Positions 44,794-53,794 of a DNA stretch of 55,510 nucleotides are shown piece by piece. Made by a program: the position numbers and the translations under genes. The notes under the pieces are model-generated. The model saw nothing but the letters and a program-made list of their open reading frames with translations, had not been told where the DNA came from and made no database searches. This DNA is from Lentibacillus kapialis (lineage in GTDB: Bacteria > Bacillota > Bacilli > Bacillales > Amphibacillaceae). Where the stretch lies: NCBI RefSeq assembly GCF_014646635.1, contig NZ_BMNQ01000013.1, positions 1 to 55,510 of the forward strand. The letters run 5' to 3'. Numbering within the stretch: the stretch's first letter is position 1; every line of letters starts with the position of its first letter.

Positions 44794-47760
44794 CTATGGA
44801 ACGCTAACGGTTTTTGCTGGCTCAATTAAGGTGAAATTGGCTGAGGTCTCCCGTATTTCCTGCTTACATGTGAACAAAATAATCTGCTGGTTTACCGAGA
44901 TATCCGATAGAAGGCGGAGTATCCGCTTCGTCCGTTTAGTATCAAAGTGGACAAATGCATCATCAATAATAAATGGGAGCCTGTGCTTTTCACTCATCAC
45001 TTCACTGATTCCCAGTCTTAAGGACACGTATAACTGATCAACCGTGCCTTGTGATAACTCATCCACCTGGTAACGGATGCCATCGTGGGCCAGGACTCTG
45101 AACGGCAGACTGTCTTCAGGTGGATAAATATCCGTATATGCTTCTCCTGTCAAAACATGAAAATAGCGTGATGTTCTTTCAAGGACATCGCTCAAATAGT
45201 TATCTCGATAATGACGTTTGGTTTCAGCCAGTATTTCTTTTGCTGCTTTAAAAACAGCCCACTCCTCTGCCATCTTGTTCAATTGTTCCTTTTCAATGGT
45301 AAACCGATGTAATGTGTCCGAGTAAGATTCCGACAATTCCATTTGTGACAGGTCGGCATCAAGGTCGGCCCGCCGCTGCCTTTTTCGTTCAATCTCCTGC
45401 TCTAAACGGCTGATATCAGTGGCTGTCCGCTCATATTCAGCATTTAATTCATTTTCACTAATATACCCACCTGATAATATCATATTATATTCTTCTTTCT
45501 GCAATATTTGCAAAAGCTGTTCACGCCGCTCAGTGATTCCTGCTAATAGCTTTTCTTTTTCCTCAAGTCGCTTGCCTTGCTGTAAGAAGGCTTCTTCCGT
45601 TCCTGTTCCGGCAGCATGGAACAGGTTGTTTATTTCCTGTTCATAAGGTTGCATTTTTTGTTTCATATGCCGTCGGTGCATGGCGTTGTCATCATACCGG
45701 TTATTAAATTGAGTTATCGCAGTCATTCCATTCCGGTAATCCTCGAGCAAACGCGCAATGCTTGACAGTTTAGCCTCCATTGATTTATTGGACGATTCCC
45801 ATTTCATATCATGGAAAAACGCGTTGACTCTTTCTGTAAATTGGCTGTTTTCTTCTAGCAATATATCCATTTGTTTTTCTTTTTCAACTTTATCACGATT
45901 CAAATTTAAGACATATTTTAATGAATGAAAAAAATCCGGCCAAAATGCAATATCAATTTGCCTTAAAAAAGGGTGCTGTTCATATTGAAAGTTGATTTGT
46001 TCATTCAAACGGTTATGCCTCACTTGAAGACTGTGTTGTTTCTCTTCGCACTTTAATCTCTCTATTTCATTGTTTCGCAGCTGATCATCAATGGAGGACA
46101 ATTCGCGTTTTCTGTCGTCATTTTCGCTTATTTTACGCTCCGCTTCCAGTCTATCATTTATGGAGGATTCTATTGAGGTGACCGGGCTTTTTGACATCAT
46201 GTCTTCAATGTTTTGTACATACTGATTACCGGTCAGCCATTGCACAATCCCTATCGTCAGAGCCACCCCCGCTAAGCCATAAAACAGATTATAACCCTGA
46301 ACAAGGGCAATCACAATCAGAAACAGCGCCGTGGAAGCACTTCCAAACAGCCATAATTTAAGGCGGCTGTTTGTCTGTCGTTTAACCTTATTCAATTCCC
46401 CCGCTTGGTAAATGGAATTTTGCTCCATGTACTCCTGGTGCCGGTTACTGCTGATTTGTTCTGCCAGCCTATTTTTCTCGGACTCCTCCAGTAAAGATGC
46501 GGATAGTGCGTATTTCTGTTTCTTTAAATAGTCTCGTTTTCTGATAAGCTGCTGTTGTTCTTCTTCCAAATGATTACAGGTTAATGTCAGCTGTTCTTGA
46601 TCATTTTTCAATTGTTGCCACGTTTTTTCAACATGAAAGGACAAATCAATTGTTCCTAAATCTTCCGTTGTGATACCGCTGTTGAGCTGTTTCAGCTCAG
46701 TATTGATTTGGAGTTCCATTTTTCTGACAGATTCCTGACAATTTTTAAGGCTTTTTTCATTTTCCAAGTATACTTGCTTTTGTTTCATGATGTCTTCAGC
46801 CTCTTGAAAAACAGAATCCTGAGGCATTTCCTGACGTATAGCTTCCCGTTTTTTCAAATACGTTTCAGCATTATCCTGTAAAACATTTAATTCGCTTTTT
46901 AAGGGGAGAAGCTGCTCGTTTAATTTTTCAAGTCGTTCAATGCCTTTTTCCGGAAAAGGGATTTTTTCGGGATATTCAGCTAATTGTTCATATTCATGCT
47001 GATACTTTATAAAAATCGGCAATGCTTGCTGCTTTTTTTCTATTCGATATGCAGCATATTTTAGATTCTCTAATTCTGCCTGCGATTGACGAATCTCGTC
47101 TGACAAACCAAGTGCCTCATTTTTTCTGGTCTTATATGCCGCTTCTGTTTTCCGGTACTCACTTAATGAAGTGAATAATTGATCCAATGAAGCCAGCTGT
47201 TGATTGATTTTCGGTTTTTTACCATAAGGTTTAAATAGCTCTCCGGTTATGGCATCAAGCCGTTTTTCAACCGTATGTATTTTGCTGGAACCCGTTAAAC
47301 CGATGCCAAGCAGCACATCGTCGAGCTCATCCTCCCGCATCTTCCTTATACCCAGTAGATCAACTGCTGAAAATGAAAAAATTGATTGATAAGTCGCTTG
47401 ACTCATACCTTTTAGTTGTTCTTGCAGCCAGCGTTCATCATAGGAATTGCCATCCGTCGTATAACATATGGCACTGCCATTTTCGATCTCATCGAACCGC
47501 TGGATGACAAACTCGCCTATGTCCGGATCGTACATCGTTAATCGGCCACCCATTTTACCGCTTGTCTTAGGCCGGTAATAAGCACGTTTTTTGGGGGGCA
47601 TGCCGAATAGCATAAAGGCAATGAATTGTTGAATAGTTGTTTTTCCTGATTCATTTCCACCGTACATACATAAAAAGTCGCTACTCGAAAAATCGATGGC
47701 GACATCAATCCACTTTCCAAACCCATAAATAGTTGCCTGCTGTATTCGCATGTCGCTCAC
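44794..47760 (-). CDS. yhaN: SbcC-like AAA ATPase YhaN
   Basis: A 988-residue Rad50/SbcC-type ATPase with Walker A GGNESGKTT (34-42), long coiled coils (~190-440 and 540-860) interrupted by a hydrophobic double segment near 475-515 (LWLFGSASTALFLIVIALVQ), and a C-terminal ABC signature LSQGTVDQLYVSLRL with Walker B LPFIIDDAFVHFD. It partners the YhaO nuclease, whose stop overlaps its start as ATGA. The membrane-like segment in the middle is a YhaN feature not found in canonical SbcC. It probably acts in DNA processing. Confidence 0.9.
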   Translation of the reverse strand: MSDMRIQQATIYGFGKWIDVAIDFSSSDFLCMYGGNESGKTTIQQFIAFMLFGMPPKKRAYYRPKTSGKMGGRLTMYDPDIGEFVIQRFDEIENGSAICYTTDGNSYDERWLQEQLKGMSQATYQSIFSFSAVDLLGIRKMREDELDDVLLGIGLTGSSKIHTVEKRLDAITGELFKPYGKKPKINQQLASLDQLFTSLSEYRKTEAAYKTRKNEALGLSDEIRQSQAELENLKYAAYRIEKKQQALPIFIKYQHEYEQLAEYPEKIPFPEKGIERLEKLNEQLLPLKSELNVLQDNAETYLKKREAIRQEMPQDSVFQEAEDIMKQKQVYLENEKSLKNCQESVRKMELQINTELKQLNSGITTEDLGTIDLSFHVEKTWQQLKNDQEQLTLTCNHLEEEQQQLIRKRDYLKKQKYALSASLLEESEKNRLAEQISSNRHQEYMEQNSIYQAGELNKVKRQTNSRLKLWLFGSASTALFLIVIALVQGYNLFYGLAGVALTIGIVQWLTGNQYVQNIEDMMSKSPVTSIESSINDRLEAERKISENDDRKRELSSIDDQLRNNEIERLKCEEKQHSLQVRHNRLNEQINFQYEQHPFLRQIDIAFWPDFFHSLKYVLNLNRDKVEKEKQMDILLEENSQFTERVNAFFHDMKWESSNKSMEAKLSSIARLLEDYRNGMTAITQFNNRYDDNAMHRRHMKQKMQPYEQEINNLFHAAGTGTEEAFLQQGKRLEEKEKLLAGITERREQLLQILQKEEYNMILSGGYISENELNAEYERTATDISRLEQEIERKRQRRADLDADLSQMELSESYSDTLHRFTIEKEQLNKMAEEWAVFKAAKEILAETKRHYRDNYLSDVLERTSRYFHVLTGEAYTDIYPPEDSLPFRVLAHDGIRYQVDELSQGTVDQLYVSLRLGISEVMSEKHRLPFIIDDAFVHFDTKRTKRILRLLSDISVNQQIILFTCKQEIRETSANFTLIEPAKTVSVP

Positions 47761-48980
47761 TCCCCGCCTCTTAAGAGCTCATGAATGAGGAATCGTTTTG
47801 CCTTTTGTTTAATGCGATCATCTTTATCAAGTGATAGCGTTTCGAGATATTTTTTGGCCTGCTTATGCTGAAATAATTCAGTCAGATAAGGCTGAGTGGA
47901 CACGGTCTCTGCGTGGCGCAGTAATTCGCCGGCAAAATGTTCCCCCTCTGCTAATTCATTGTAATTGGCCGGCAATATTTGTTTAATCGCATAACGGTAG
48001 ATGTATTTCCAATCCTTGTGATGCATCAGCGATTCATTGACTAACTGGATAACCTCATCAAATGATGCCTCCCAATCATCAAGTTTTGATTGATGGCCCG
48101 ATAGTGTCAACTCCAATAACTCCGGACCTGTAACACATCTGTCGCTTACTTTGCGTAAAATTGCCGACTCCAGCTGATGCAGCTCGTCACATTCTGAGAG
48201 ATCTGCTTTTATGTGATTAAACTCCAGTGACTGAAGCGGCAAAAATGTTAAGGATGCACCTTGAGCGGATAATTCGACATGGTAACAGCCTTTACTTCCC
48301 GTTTCGTTACTGGTTCTCCCTTGAATATTGCCAGGATAGACAATTAGCGGGTTGTCTTTCAGTACTTCGCGCCGATGAATATGACCAAGCGCCCAATAGT
48401 CAAAGTTCTTGCCGATTAAATCTGACAAATGAAATGGCGCATAAACATCGTGGTCTGTGCTACTGTATATACTACCGTGAAGCATGGCTATATGAAAAGG
48501 AATTGCTTCTGAAATCGCCTCATATTCCTCAGCCTTTTTTGCAGTAACAGAACGGTTTTCATAACTAAAGCCGTAAATGGCCGCTCGTTCTTTCCCATCT
48601 TTTCGAAAAGTAAAATGCGTTACATGTTCATCCGGAAAAATAAATACGTTATCCGGATATGTAACCGGATGACTATTGCCGCGCGTGAAATCATGATTCC
48701 CATACGACAAATAGACGTTGATGTCATGCTCGTCAAGTTGTGCAAATGCATTGCGCAGCCTGACTTGTGCTTTCAGACTTTGTTCTTCATTGTCAAACAA
48801 ATCACCGACAAGCAGTACGAAATCAACGTGTTTATCAATCGCTCTTTCGACAAGCAAATCCAATGCTTTAAATGTTGATTCCTTGATTTCTTGAAAAATC
48901 GGTTCGGGGAGATGTGAGAGCCCCTTAAAAGGACTGTCCAAATGCAAATCGGCTGCGTGAATAAACGAAATATTTGTCAT
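47757..48980 (-). CDS. yhaO: SbcD-like metallophosphoesterase YhaO
   Basis: A 407-residue Mre11/SbcD-type nuclease with HAADLHLDSP (8-17), LLVGDLFDN, YGNHDFTR and WALGHIHRRE, covering the metal-binding set D-x-H, GD, GNHD and GHxH. The start is ATG 48980 with AAGGAGG upstream; the extended frame to 49070 lacks support. It is the first gene of yhaO-yhaN and would form an Mre11-Rad50-like complex with YhaN. Confidence 0.92.
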   Translation of the reverse strand: MTNISFIHAADLHLDSPFKGLSHLPEPIFQEIKESTFKALDLLVERAIDKHVDFVLLVGDLFDNEEQSLKAQVRLRNAFAQLDEHDINVYLSYGNHDFTRGNSHPVTYPDNVFIFPDEHVTHFTFRKDGKERAAIYGFSYENRSVTAKKAEEYEAISEAIPFHIAMLHGSIYSSTDHDVYAPFHLSDLIGKNFDYWALGHIHRREVLKDNPLIVYPGNIQGRTSNETGSKGCYHVELSAQGASLTFLPLQSLEFNHIKADLSECDELHQLESAILRKVSDRCVTGPELLELTLSGHQSKLDDWEASFDEVIQLVNESLMHHKDWKYIYRYAIKQILPANYNELAEGEHFAGELLRHAETVSTQPYLTELFQHKQAKKYLETLSLDKDDRIKQKAKRFLIHELLRGGE

Positions 48981-49144
48981 CGAAAACTGTGATCCTCCTT
49001 TCCTGCAGCCATTGTAGCAAACAACCATAACGAATGCACGTTCGTTGTGAAGCGCAGAAATCAAACCCAAAATTAAAGTCTTCTCTCCTCATACATTTTG
49101 TGATACGTTTAAATTAACAAGACTTTTTTCAGGGAGGAACGCAA

Positions 49145-49330
49145 ATGAAAACGTATTTTTTAACCGTCTTTGATAAGTTAGGTGAAAGACTACTCAATGA
49201 GACGTTTGAGGCATCCAGCAACGATGAGGCGAAAGAGATCGGGACTAAGCGTCTTGACGAAGAGGGATACAGCGAACATACCCACCGTTGTGTATCCCCA
49301 GATGCAAAACTGGTTTTATTTCATCGTTGA
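49145..49330 (+). CDS. yhzD: YhzD-like small protein
   Basis: 61 residues, MKTYFLTVFDKLGERLLNET-like start and LVLFHR end, matching the YhzD family as I know it. Soluble, probably a small alpha/beta fold; function unknown. ATG follows AGGGAGG. It is divergent from yhaO, as in B. subtilis. Confidence 0.82.
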   Translation: MKTYFLTVFDKLGERLLNETFEASSNDEAKEIGTKRLDEEGYSEHTHRCVSPDAKLVLFHR

Positions 49331-49363
49331 TCCGAACTATGTACAAACAAAGTTAAAACAGCA

Positions 49364-49406
49364 AAAGGTGACATAATATGCAAAAAATTATGCCGCCTTT
49401 GTGCTT
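49364..49406 (+). terminator. Probable yhzD terminator
   Basis: AAAGGTGACATAAT ... ATTATGCCGCCTTT (two imperfect pairs) then GTGCTTTT. Confidence 0.5.
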
Positions 49407-49428
49407 TTCAGGCTAGTGTCCGGATAAC

Positions 49429-50199
49429 TCACTTACCTGTAAAAACAGGGTCACGTTTTTCCTTGAAAGCTTGTACACCTTCCCTGTGATCGTTTGTCTG
49501 ACGGAGCTCCCATTGTGCTTCCTTTTCCGCTTTCAGATACTGTTTGAGTGTTTCAAGATTATACTGATGATACATCATTTTTGTTTTCAGCATGGCTTCC
49601 ATAGGTGATGCCAGTATTCGGTAAGCCATGTCACCGGCTTCTTCTAAAGCATCCGTTTCAGTCAACAGATCAACAAGTCCCATTGTCTGTGCTTCTGATC
49701 CTTTCACTTGCTCCCTGCCCCAAATAAATTGTTTGGCACGCTGGGTTCCTAACCGGTCACGCAACAGGAAATGACCACCTCCATCAGGTGCCAAACCAAT
49801 GCCGATAAACAACATCCCAAGTTTCGCTTCCTCGTGAGCCACAATAAAATCTGCCGACAGAGCCAGGCTCAACCCTAATCCGGCTGCGGCCCCTTGTACG
49901 GCTGAAATGACGATTTTAGGCATCATATATAATTTCAATGCAATTGCTTCAATTGTCTGCATGACATCATCAAAGAACCCTTTGTCAGAAAAATCAACCA
50001 TCATCCCAATATCACCACCAGCTGAAAAGGCCTTTCCTCTCCCGCTCAGTACAACAACCCGATCATCATTTCGTTCAACTTCAGTCAAAACATCCAGCAT
50101 TTCCAACAGCATATCTCTGTTCATGGCATTATACTGCTCCGGACGATTCATATAAACATATGACACGCGATTTTGACGCTCATATAATATCTTATCCAC
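49429..50199 (-). CDS. yhaR: Enoyl-CoA hydratase/isomerase family protein (YhaR-like)
   Basis: A crotonase-fold enzyme of 256 residues: MNRPEQYNAMNRDM, oxyanion-hole residues in AFSAGGDI and AVQGAAAGLGLSLALSADF, and GIGLAPDGGGHFLL, where an aspartate stands in the second catalytic region, as in enoyl-CoA isomerase or PaaG-type members. The precise reaction is open. The start is GTG 50199 after AAGGAG. The position beside yhzD corresponds to yhaR. No FadR box was seen upstream. Confidence 0.87.
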   Translation of the reverse strand: MDKILYERQNRVSYVYMNRPEQYNAMNRDMLLEMLDVLTEVERNDDRVVVLSGRGKAFSAGGDIGMMVDFSDKGFFDDVMQTIEAIALKLYMMPKIVISAVQGAAAGLGLSLALSADFIVAHEEAKLGMLFIGIGLAPDGGGHFLLRDRLGTQRAKQFIWGREQVKGSEAQTMGLVDLLTETDALEEAGDMAYRILASPMEAMLKTKMMYHQYNLETLKQYLKAEKEAQWELRQTNDHREGVQAFKEKRDPVFTGK

Positions 50200-50294
50200 A
50201 CTATCGGCTCCTTCTCACATTATGTATTACCATATATATTCGCGATGGCGTTCCCATAGTCCTGCTTGTAAATATAAATATTAAAGAGTGAGCA

Positions 50295-50373
50295 TTAGAA
50301 AACTCAATATTCGTCTAGTCTTTTAACGTCTGCTGAATGCTTCTAATAAGGTCTTCCAACATTTTTAACGTCA
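50295..50373 (+). repeat. Diverged ~90-bp repeat, copy 10
   Basis: TTAGAAAACTCAATATTCGTC to TTTTTAACGTCA. The hairpin arms have decayed, but the order of landmarks (TTAGAAAACTC, CTAATAAGGTC) is kept. Between here and copy 11 (50374-50495) are three irregular ACATGT(T/C)T motifs that may be an old short tandem repeat. Confidence 0.55.
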
Positions 50374-50495
50374 AACGCAAGGTTATCGAAACCTTACAAT
50401 CGCGTCAAAACTTTTGTCCGGAACATGTCTTGATTTTCGCGCCCATGTTTGCGCTCTTGGGAACATGTTTCCCGTCTCGTGCCTCAATACATATA

Positions 50496-50584
50496 TTAGA
50501 GAAACTCGGCATTCGCCTCGCCTTATAGCGAATGCCAAAGCTTTTCTTATAAGGTCATCCATATTTTATACTTTCTGACGTTAT
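50496..50584 (+). repeat. ~90-bp palindromic repeat, copy 11
   Basis: TTAGAGAAACTCGGC to CTGACGTTAT with the pairing loop intact, directly abutting the yheA terminator. Confidence 0.85.
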
Positions 50585-50585
50585 G

Positions 50586-50619
50586 AAAAATAAATCCCAC
50601 AGCAATAACTGCTGCGGGA
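50586..50619 (-). terminator. yheA terminator
   Basis: Minus strand TCCCGCAGCA gttat TGCTGTGGGA then TTTATTTTTC. Confidence 0.8.
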
Positions 50620-50632
50620 ATATCTCGTTCAT

Positions 50633-50995
50633 TTATTCATTTGATTCTTCTTCAGGATTGCCATACAGTTCTTCAAGCGGTTTCGTGATGATACGGCTCA
50701 CATCATTGATGACAACATTTAAGCGCTGTTCTTCTTCCATCAACTTAGAAATATCCTCATGCTGCTGAACTAATTCAACAACTTTGCGGGCCTCTTCAAC
50801 TTCTTCTTCAGAAATTTCCTGTCCCTGCATTTGCTTTTCCTGAAGTTCCATTTGTGTATTTCGGAAATTATCAAACATTTTTTTAGCAGATTCATCAGCC
50901 ATGACTGCATCATAGGCTTCCTTTAACCTTGTGAATTCTTCACTGTTACGAATTGATTTTTCTAAATCATATGCACTATCATAAATATTAGGCAC
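50633..50995 (-). CDS. yheA: YlbF/YmcA-family protein YheA
   Basis: A 120-residue, highly charged, all-helical protein of the YlbF/YmcA family (NSEEFTRLKEAYDAVMADES, MFDNFRNTQMELQEKQMQGQ). YlbF, YmcA and YaaT form a complex that guides RNase Y; YheA's own role is unknown. The start is GTG 50995, seven bases after AAGGAGG; the longer frame to 51082 lacks support. Confidence 0.88.
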   Translation of the reverse strand: MPNIYDSAYDLEKSIRNSEEFTRLKEAYDAVMADESAKKMFDNFRNTQMELQEKQMQGQEISEEEVEEARKVVELVQQHEDISKLMEEEQRLNVVINDVSRIITKPLEELYGNPEEESNE

Positions 50996-51149
50996 AATAG
51001 TTCCTCCTTCATTTTGTCTAAACTTACTATAACAAACGTGTAAAACACTGTATAGCATTTCATAAATGGATAAAAACGACAAAAATCATTTATAGCATGC
51101 TTATACACTTCCGAAATTTTAAAAACAACCAATGAAAAGCGGTGACTTG

Positions 51150-52022
51150 ATGATTGAACAACTGCGCAAAATTTTTTCGTCACTTATTGTATACCACGAT
51201 GCTGGAGAAGACAAAAAAGAGCAATACCAATGGTTTTTGACGCCGGAAAATGATGTGATTGGCATCGATAAACAAGAACTCACCACCAAAGAAAGCCAAA
51301 TATTAAGCAGCTTTCTGGTTCGTTACAGCATTTCATTACCAGAGATGACAGCCGAGGAAGAAGCTTGGCATGCCCACATTCACAACGGTAATACGACCGA
51401 TACTGCTTCAGTGGCTTATCGTTTTATCCACTTTTCCTTTCAACGATCGCAAATGAATCCGTCGTCATTTAAAGAAGCCCTGAACGAGTTTTTTGCAAAA
51501 CAGGTGCCTGTCCTGTGGGAAAATGATCATGAAGGCATTATTATTGAAGAAAATCAGGATGAACCCATTTCATATAAAGCGATTATTGACGTTTTCATGA
51601 GTGATTTGTCCGTTAACATCCGTTTTTTCGTCGGACCCTTTATCTATTCGTTGGGTGAGGCGGCAAAAAGTTATCAGATGCTGCTTACCGGATCTTACAT
51701 TGCACGAAAATACTCTGAAAAGCCAGTGATAACCTATATCGAGGCCGTGCCTTATATTCTTGTTGACCAGTCCCATAGCGAATGTCAGGCTGAACTTGTC
51801 CGTTCTGTGCTGGCCGATACATCAGATGATTCTGACCTTCTTAACACGGTTGAAACCTTTATAGACTGCAATTTAAATGTATCTGTCACAGCTAAAGAAT
51901 TATATTTACATCGCAACAGCCTGCAATACCGTCTTGATAAATTCATGGATAAAACAGGCATCGATATACGCGATTTCCATCAGGCTGCTGCCGTCTCTCT
52001 AGCTTTACTGGCGACAAAATAA
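51150..52022 (+). CDS. PucR/CdaR-type transcriptional regulator
   Basis: A 290-residue protein with no known N-terminal sensor motif and a C-terminal PucR-type HTH (LLNTVETFIDCNLNVSVTAK, ELYLHRNSLQYRLDKF). A similar regulator lies beside msmX in B. subtilis (yxkF), and here too it directly precedes an msmX-type gene, so it may control sugar uptake. ATG 51150 follows GGTGACTT; the earlier ATG at 51132 has no ribosome site. Confidence 0.82.
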   Translation: MIEQLRKIFSSLIVYHDAGEDKKEQYQWFLTPENDVIGIDKQELTTKESQILSSFLVRYSISLPEMTAEEEAWHAHIHNGNTTDTASVAYRFIHFSFQRSQMNPSSFKEALNEFFAKQVPVLWENDHEGIIIEENQDEPISYKAIIDVFMSDLSVNIRFFVGPFIYSLGEAAKSYQMLLTGSYIARKYSEKPVITYIEAVPYILVDQSHSECQAELVRSVLADTSDDSDLLNTVETFIDCNLNVSVTAKELYLHRNSLQYRLDKFMDKTGIDIRDFHQAAAVSLALLATK

Positions 52023-52168
52023 ATCTTTAATCAAAGGACAGGCCAATTGGCAACATGCACAAATGATTGCCTATTCTTCGTTCACTTTTACCGTTTACAT
52101 AGCCTTTTCTCTTCGTCTAGAATAACCATATAAATGAACCGCTTACATAAAGGGGAGGACAACGTTAT

Positions 52169-53266
52169 ATGGCTGAAATGCGAATGGAGAAAATCCATAA
52201 GACCTATGACAAGAATGTTCTTGCTGTCGATAATTTTAATCTGGACATTAAGGACAAGGAATTCATTGTTTTCGTCGGACCATCCGGATGTGGCAAATCA
52301 ACAACCCTAAGAATGATCGCGGGACTCGAGGAGATTACCGGCGGCGACTTATACATTGATGATAAACGTATGAATGATATTGCTCCAAAAGACCGTGATA
52401 TCGCGATGGTTTTCCAAAACTATGCACTCTATCCGCACATGAATGTATACGATAATATGGCGTTTGGTTTAAAGCTGCGCAAATTCAAAAAAGATGAAAT
52501 AAATCAGCGTGTTAAAAATGCAGCCGACATTTTAGGGCTTGAAAACTATCTGGATCGTAAACCGAAAGCATTATCCGGGGGGCAACGGCAACGTGTTGCT
52601 TTAGGACGTGCGATTGTTCGTGACGCGAAAGTGTTTTTAATGGACGAACCATTATCCAACCTTGACGCAAAATTACGTGTTCAAATGCGTGCAGAAATTC
52701 AAAAGCTGCATCGGCGGCTGCAGACAACAACAATTTATGTAACACATGATCAGACCGAAGCGATGACGATGGCGACACGACTCGTTGTAATGAAAGACGG
52801 AATCATCCAGCAAGTGGGTTCCCCGAAAGAAGTGTACGATATGCCTGAGAACATTTTCGTTGGAGGTTTCATCGGTTCCCCATCCATGAACTTTCTGTCC
52901 GGAACCTTGAAAGATAGTCATTTTGAAAATGATGAAGCTAAACTGAAAATACCTGAAGGCAAAATGAAAACACTGCGCGAACAGAATTACGTCAATAAAG
53001 AAATTGTTCTTGGGATTCGTCCTGAGGATATCCATGATGAACCGGCCTTCATTGAAGCAACACCTGATACGAAGATATCCGCCACTATCGATGTCGCTGA
53101 ACTGATGGGGGCTGAGTCCTATCTTTATTCAAAGTTAAATGGTCAGGACTTCATTGCACGTGTTGACTCCCGCTCTGATATTAACGGTGGTGAGAAAATC
53201 GACATTGCCTTTGATATGAATAAAGCACTCTTCTTTGATACAGAGACTGAAAAGCGCATTCGTTAA
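52169..53266 (+). CDS. msmX: Multiple-sugar ABC transporter ATPase (MsmX/UgpC-like)
   Basis: A 365-residue CUT1-type ATPase shared by several oligosaccharide importers. Walker A GPSGCGKST (37-45), QNYALYPHMNVYDN Q-loop, signature LSGGQRQRVALGR, Walker B VFLMDEPLSNLD, switch TIYVTHDQTEAM, and a C-terminal TOBE region (IVLGIRPEDI). No permease or binding-protein gene is nearby, which fits a shared ATPase. ATG follows AAAGGGGAGG. Confidence 0.93.
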   Translation: MAEMRMEKIHKTYDKNVLAVDNFNLDIKDKEFIVFVGPSGCGKSTTLRMIAGLEEITGGDLYIDDKRMNDIAPKDRDIAMVFQNYALYPHMNVYDNMAFGLKLRKFKKDEINQRVKNAADILGLENYLDRKPKALSGGQRQRVALGRAIVRDAKVFLMDEPLSNLDAKLRVQMRAEIQKLHRRLQTTTIYVTHDQTEAMTMATRLVVMKDGIIQQVGSPKEVYDMPENIFVGGFIGSPSMNFLSGTLKDSHFENDEAKLKIPEGKMKTLREQNYVNKEIVLGIRPEDIHDEPAFIEATPDTKISATIDVAELMGAESYLYSKLNGQDFIARVDSRSDINGGEKIDIAFDMNKALFFDTETEKRIR

Positions 53267-53321
53267 TAATATGTATATTTTTGGGTTTAGTGTAAAAAAT
53301 ACCAATATATAACTGTATAAA

Positions 53322-53355
53322 GAGAGGGAAGCCCCCCTATAGGATCTTCCCTCTC
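53322..53355 (-). terminator. Terminator between msmX and the SASP gene
   Basis: GAGAGGGAAG ... CTTCCCTCTC. The T-rich exit (TTTATACAG) is on the minus strand, but it may serve both convergent genes. Confidence 0.65.
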
Positions 53356-53398
53356 CATTGTAAGAAGCGTAACCTCTTACTTTAGCCATTCCATATTA

Positions 53399-53602
53399 TT
53401 ATTGTCCACTGAATTGAGATTGAGCTGATTGAACCAGACGCTTTGTGATTTCACCACCGACAGAACCGTTTGCGCGGGAAGTTGTGTCAGCACCCAGGTT
53501 AACACCAAACTCTGATGCAATTTCGGTTTTCATTTGGTTTAGGGCTTGTTCAGCACCGGGAACAACCAATTGGTTTGAGTTTCTGCTGTTGTTGTTAGCC
53601 AT
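53399..53602 (-). CDS. Alpha/beta-type small acid-soluble spore protein
   Basis: A 67-residue DNA-protecting spore protein: [19 protein letters not shown], the germination-protease site EIASEFGV, then [20 protein letters not shown]. It coats and protects spore DNA and is made in the forespore, normally from a sigma-G promoter. ATG 53602 is six bases after GGAGGTG; the frame extends three codons upstream without support. It is strong evidence for endospore formation. Confidence 0.96.
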   Translation of the reverse strand: MANNNSRNSNQLVVPGAEQALNQMKTEIASEFGVNLGADTTSRANGSVGGEITKRLVQSAQSQFSGQ

Positions 53603-53711
53603 GTTTATCACCTCCTGTAAACATTATTGTTAACAGAACGAAAAAACTTATCATGAAAAATCACTGGTAATTGTTGCTTATAACATCAATAACAAATATC
53701 TGCGGTTCATC

Positions 53712-53745
53712 AAGGTCATCTATCATTTATACTTTAGAACATTAT
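53712..53745 (+). repeat. 3' fragment of the ~90-bp repeat, copy 12
   Basis: AAGGTCATCTATCATTTATA then CTTTAGAACATTAT; only the unpaired 3' half is present, ending at the fumC terminator. Confidence 0.6.
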
Positions 53746-53781
53746 AAAAACCCACTATTTTATCAGGTAGTGGGTTTTTTA
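53746..53781 (-). terminator. fumC terminator
   Basis: AAAACCCACTA ttttatcagg TAGTGGGTTTT; T-runs on both strands, just after the fumC stop on the minus strand. Confidence 0.85.
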
Positions 53782-53794
53782 CACTCAGTTGCTC

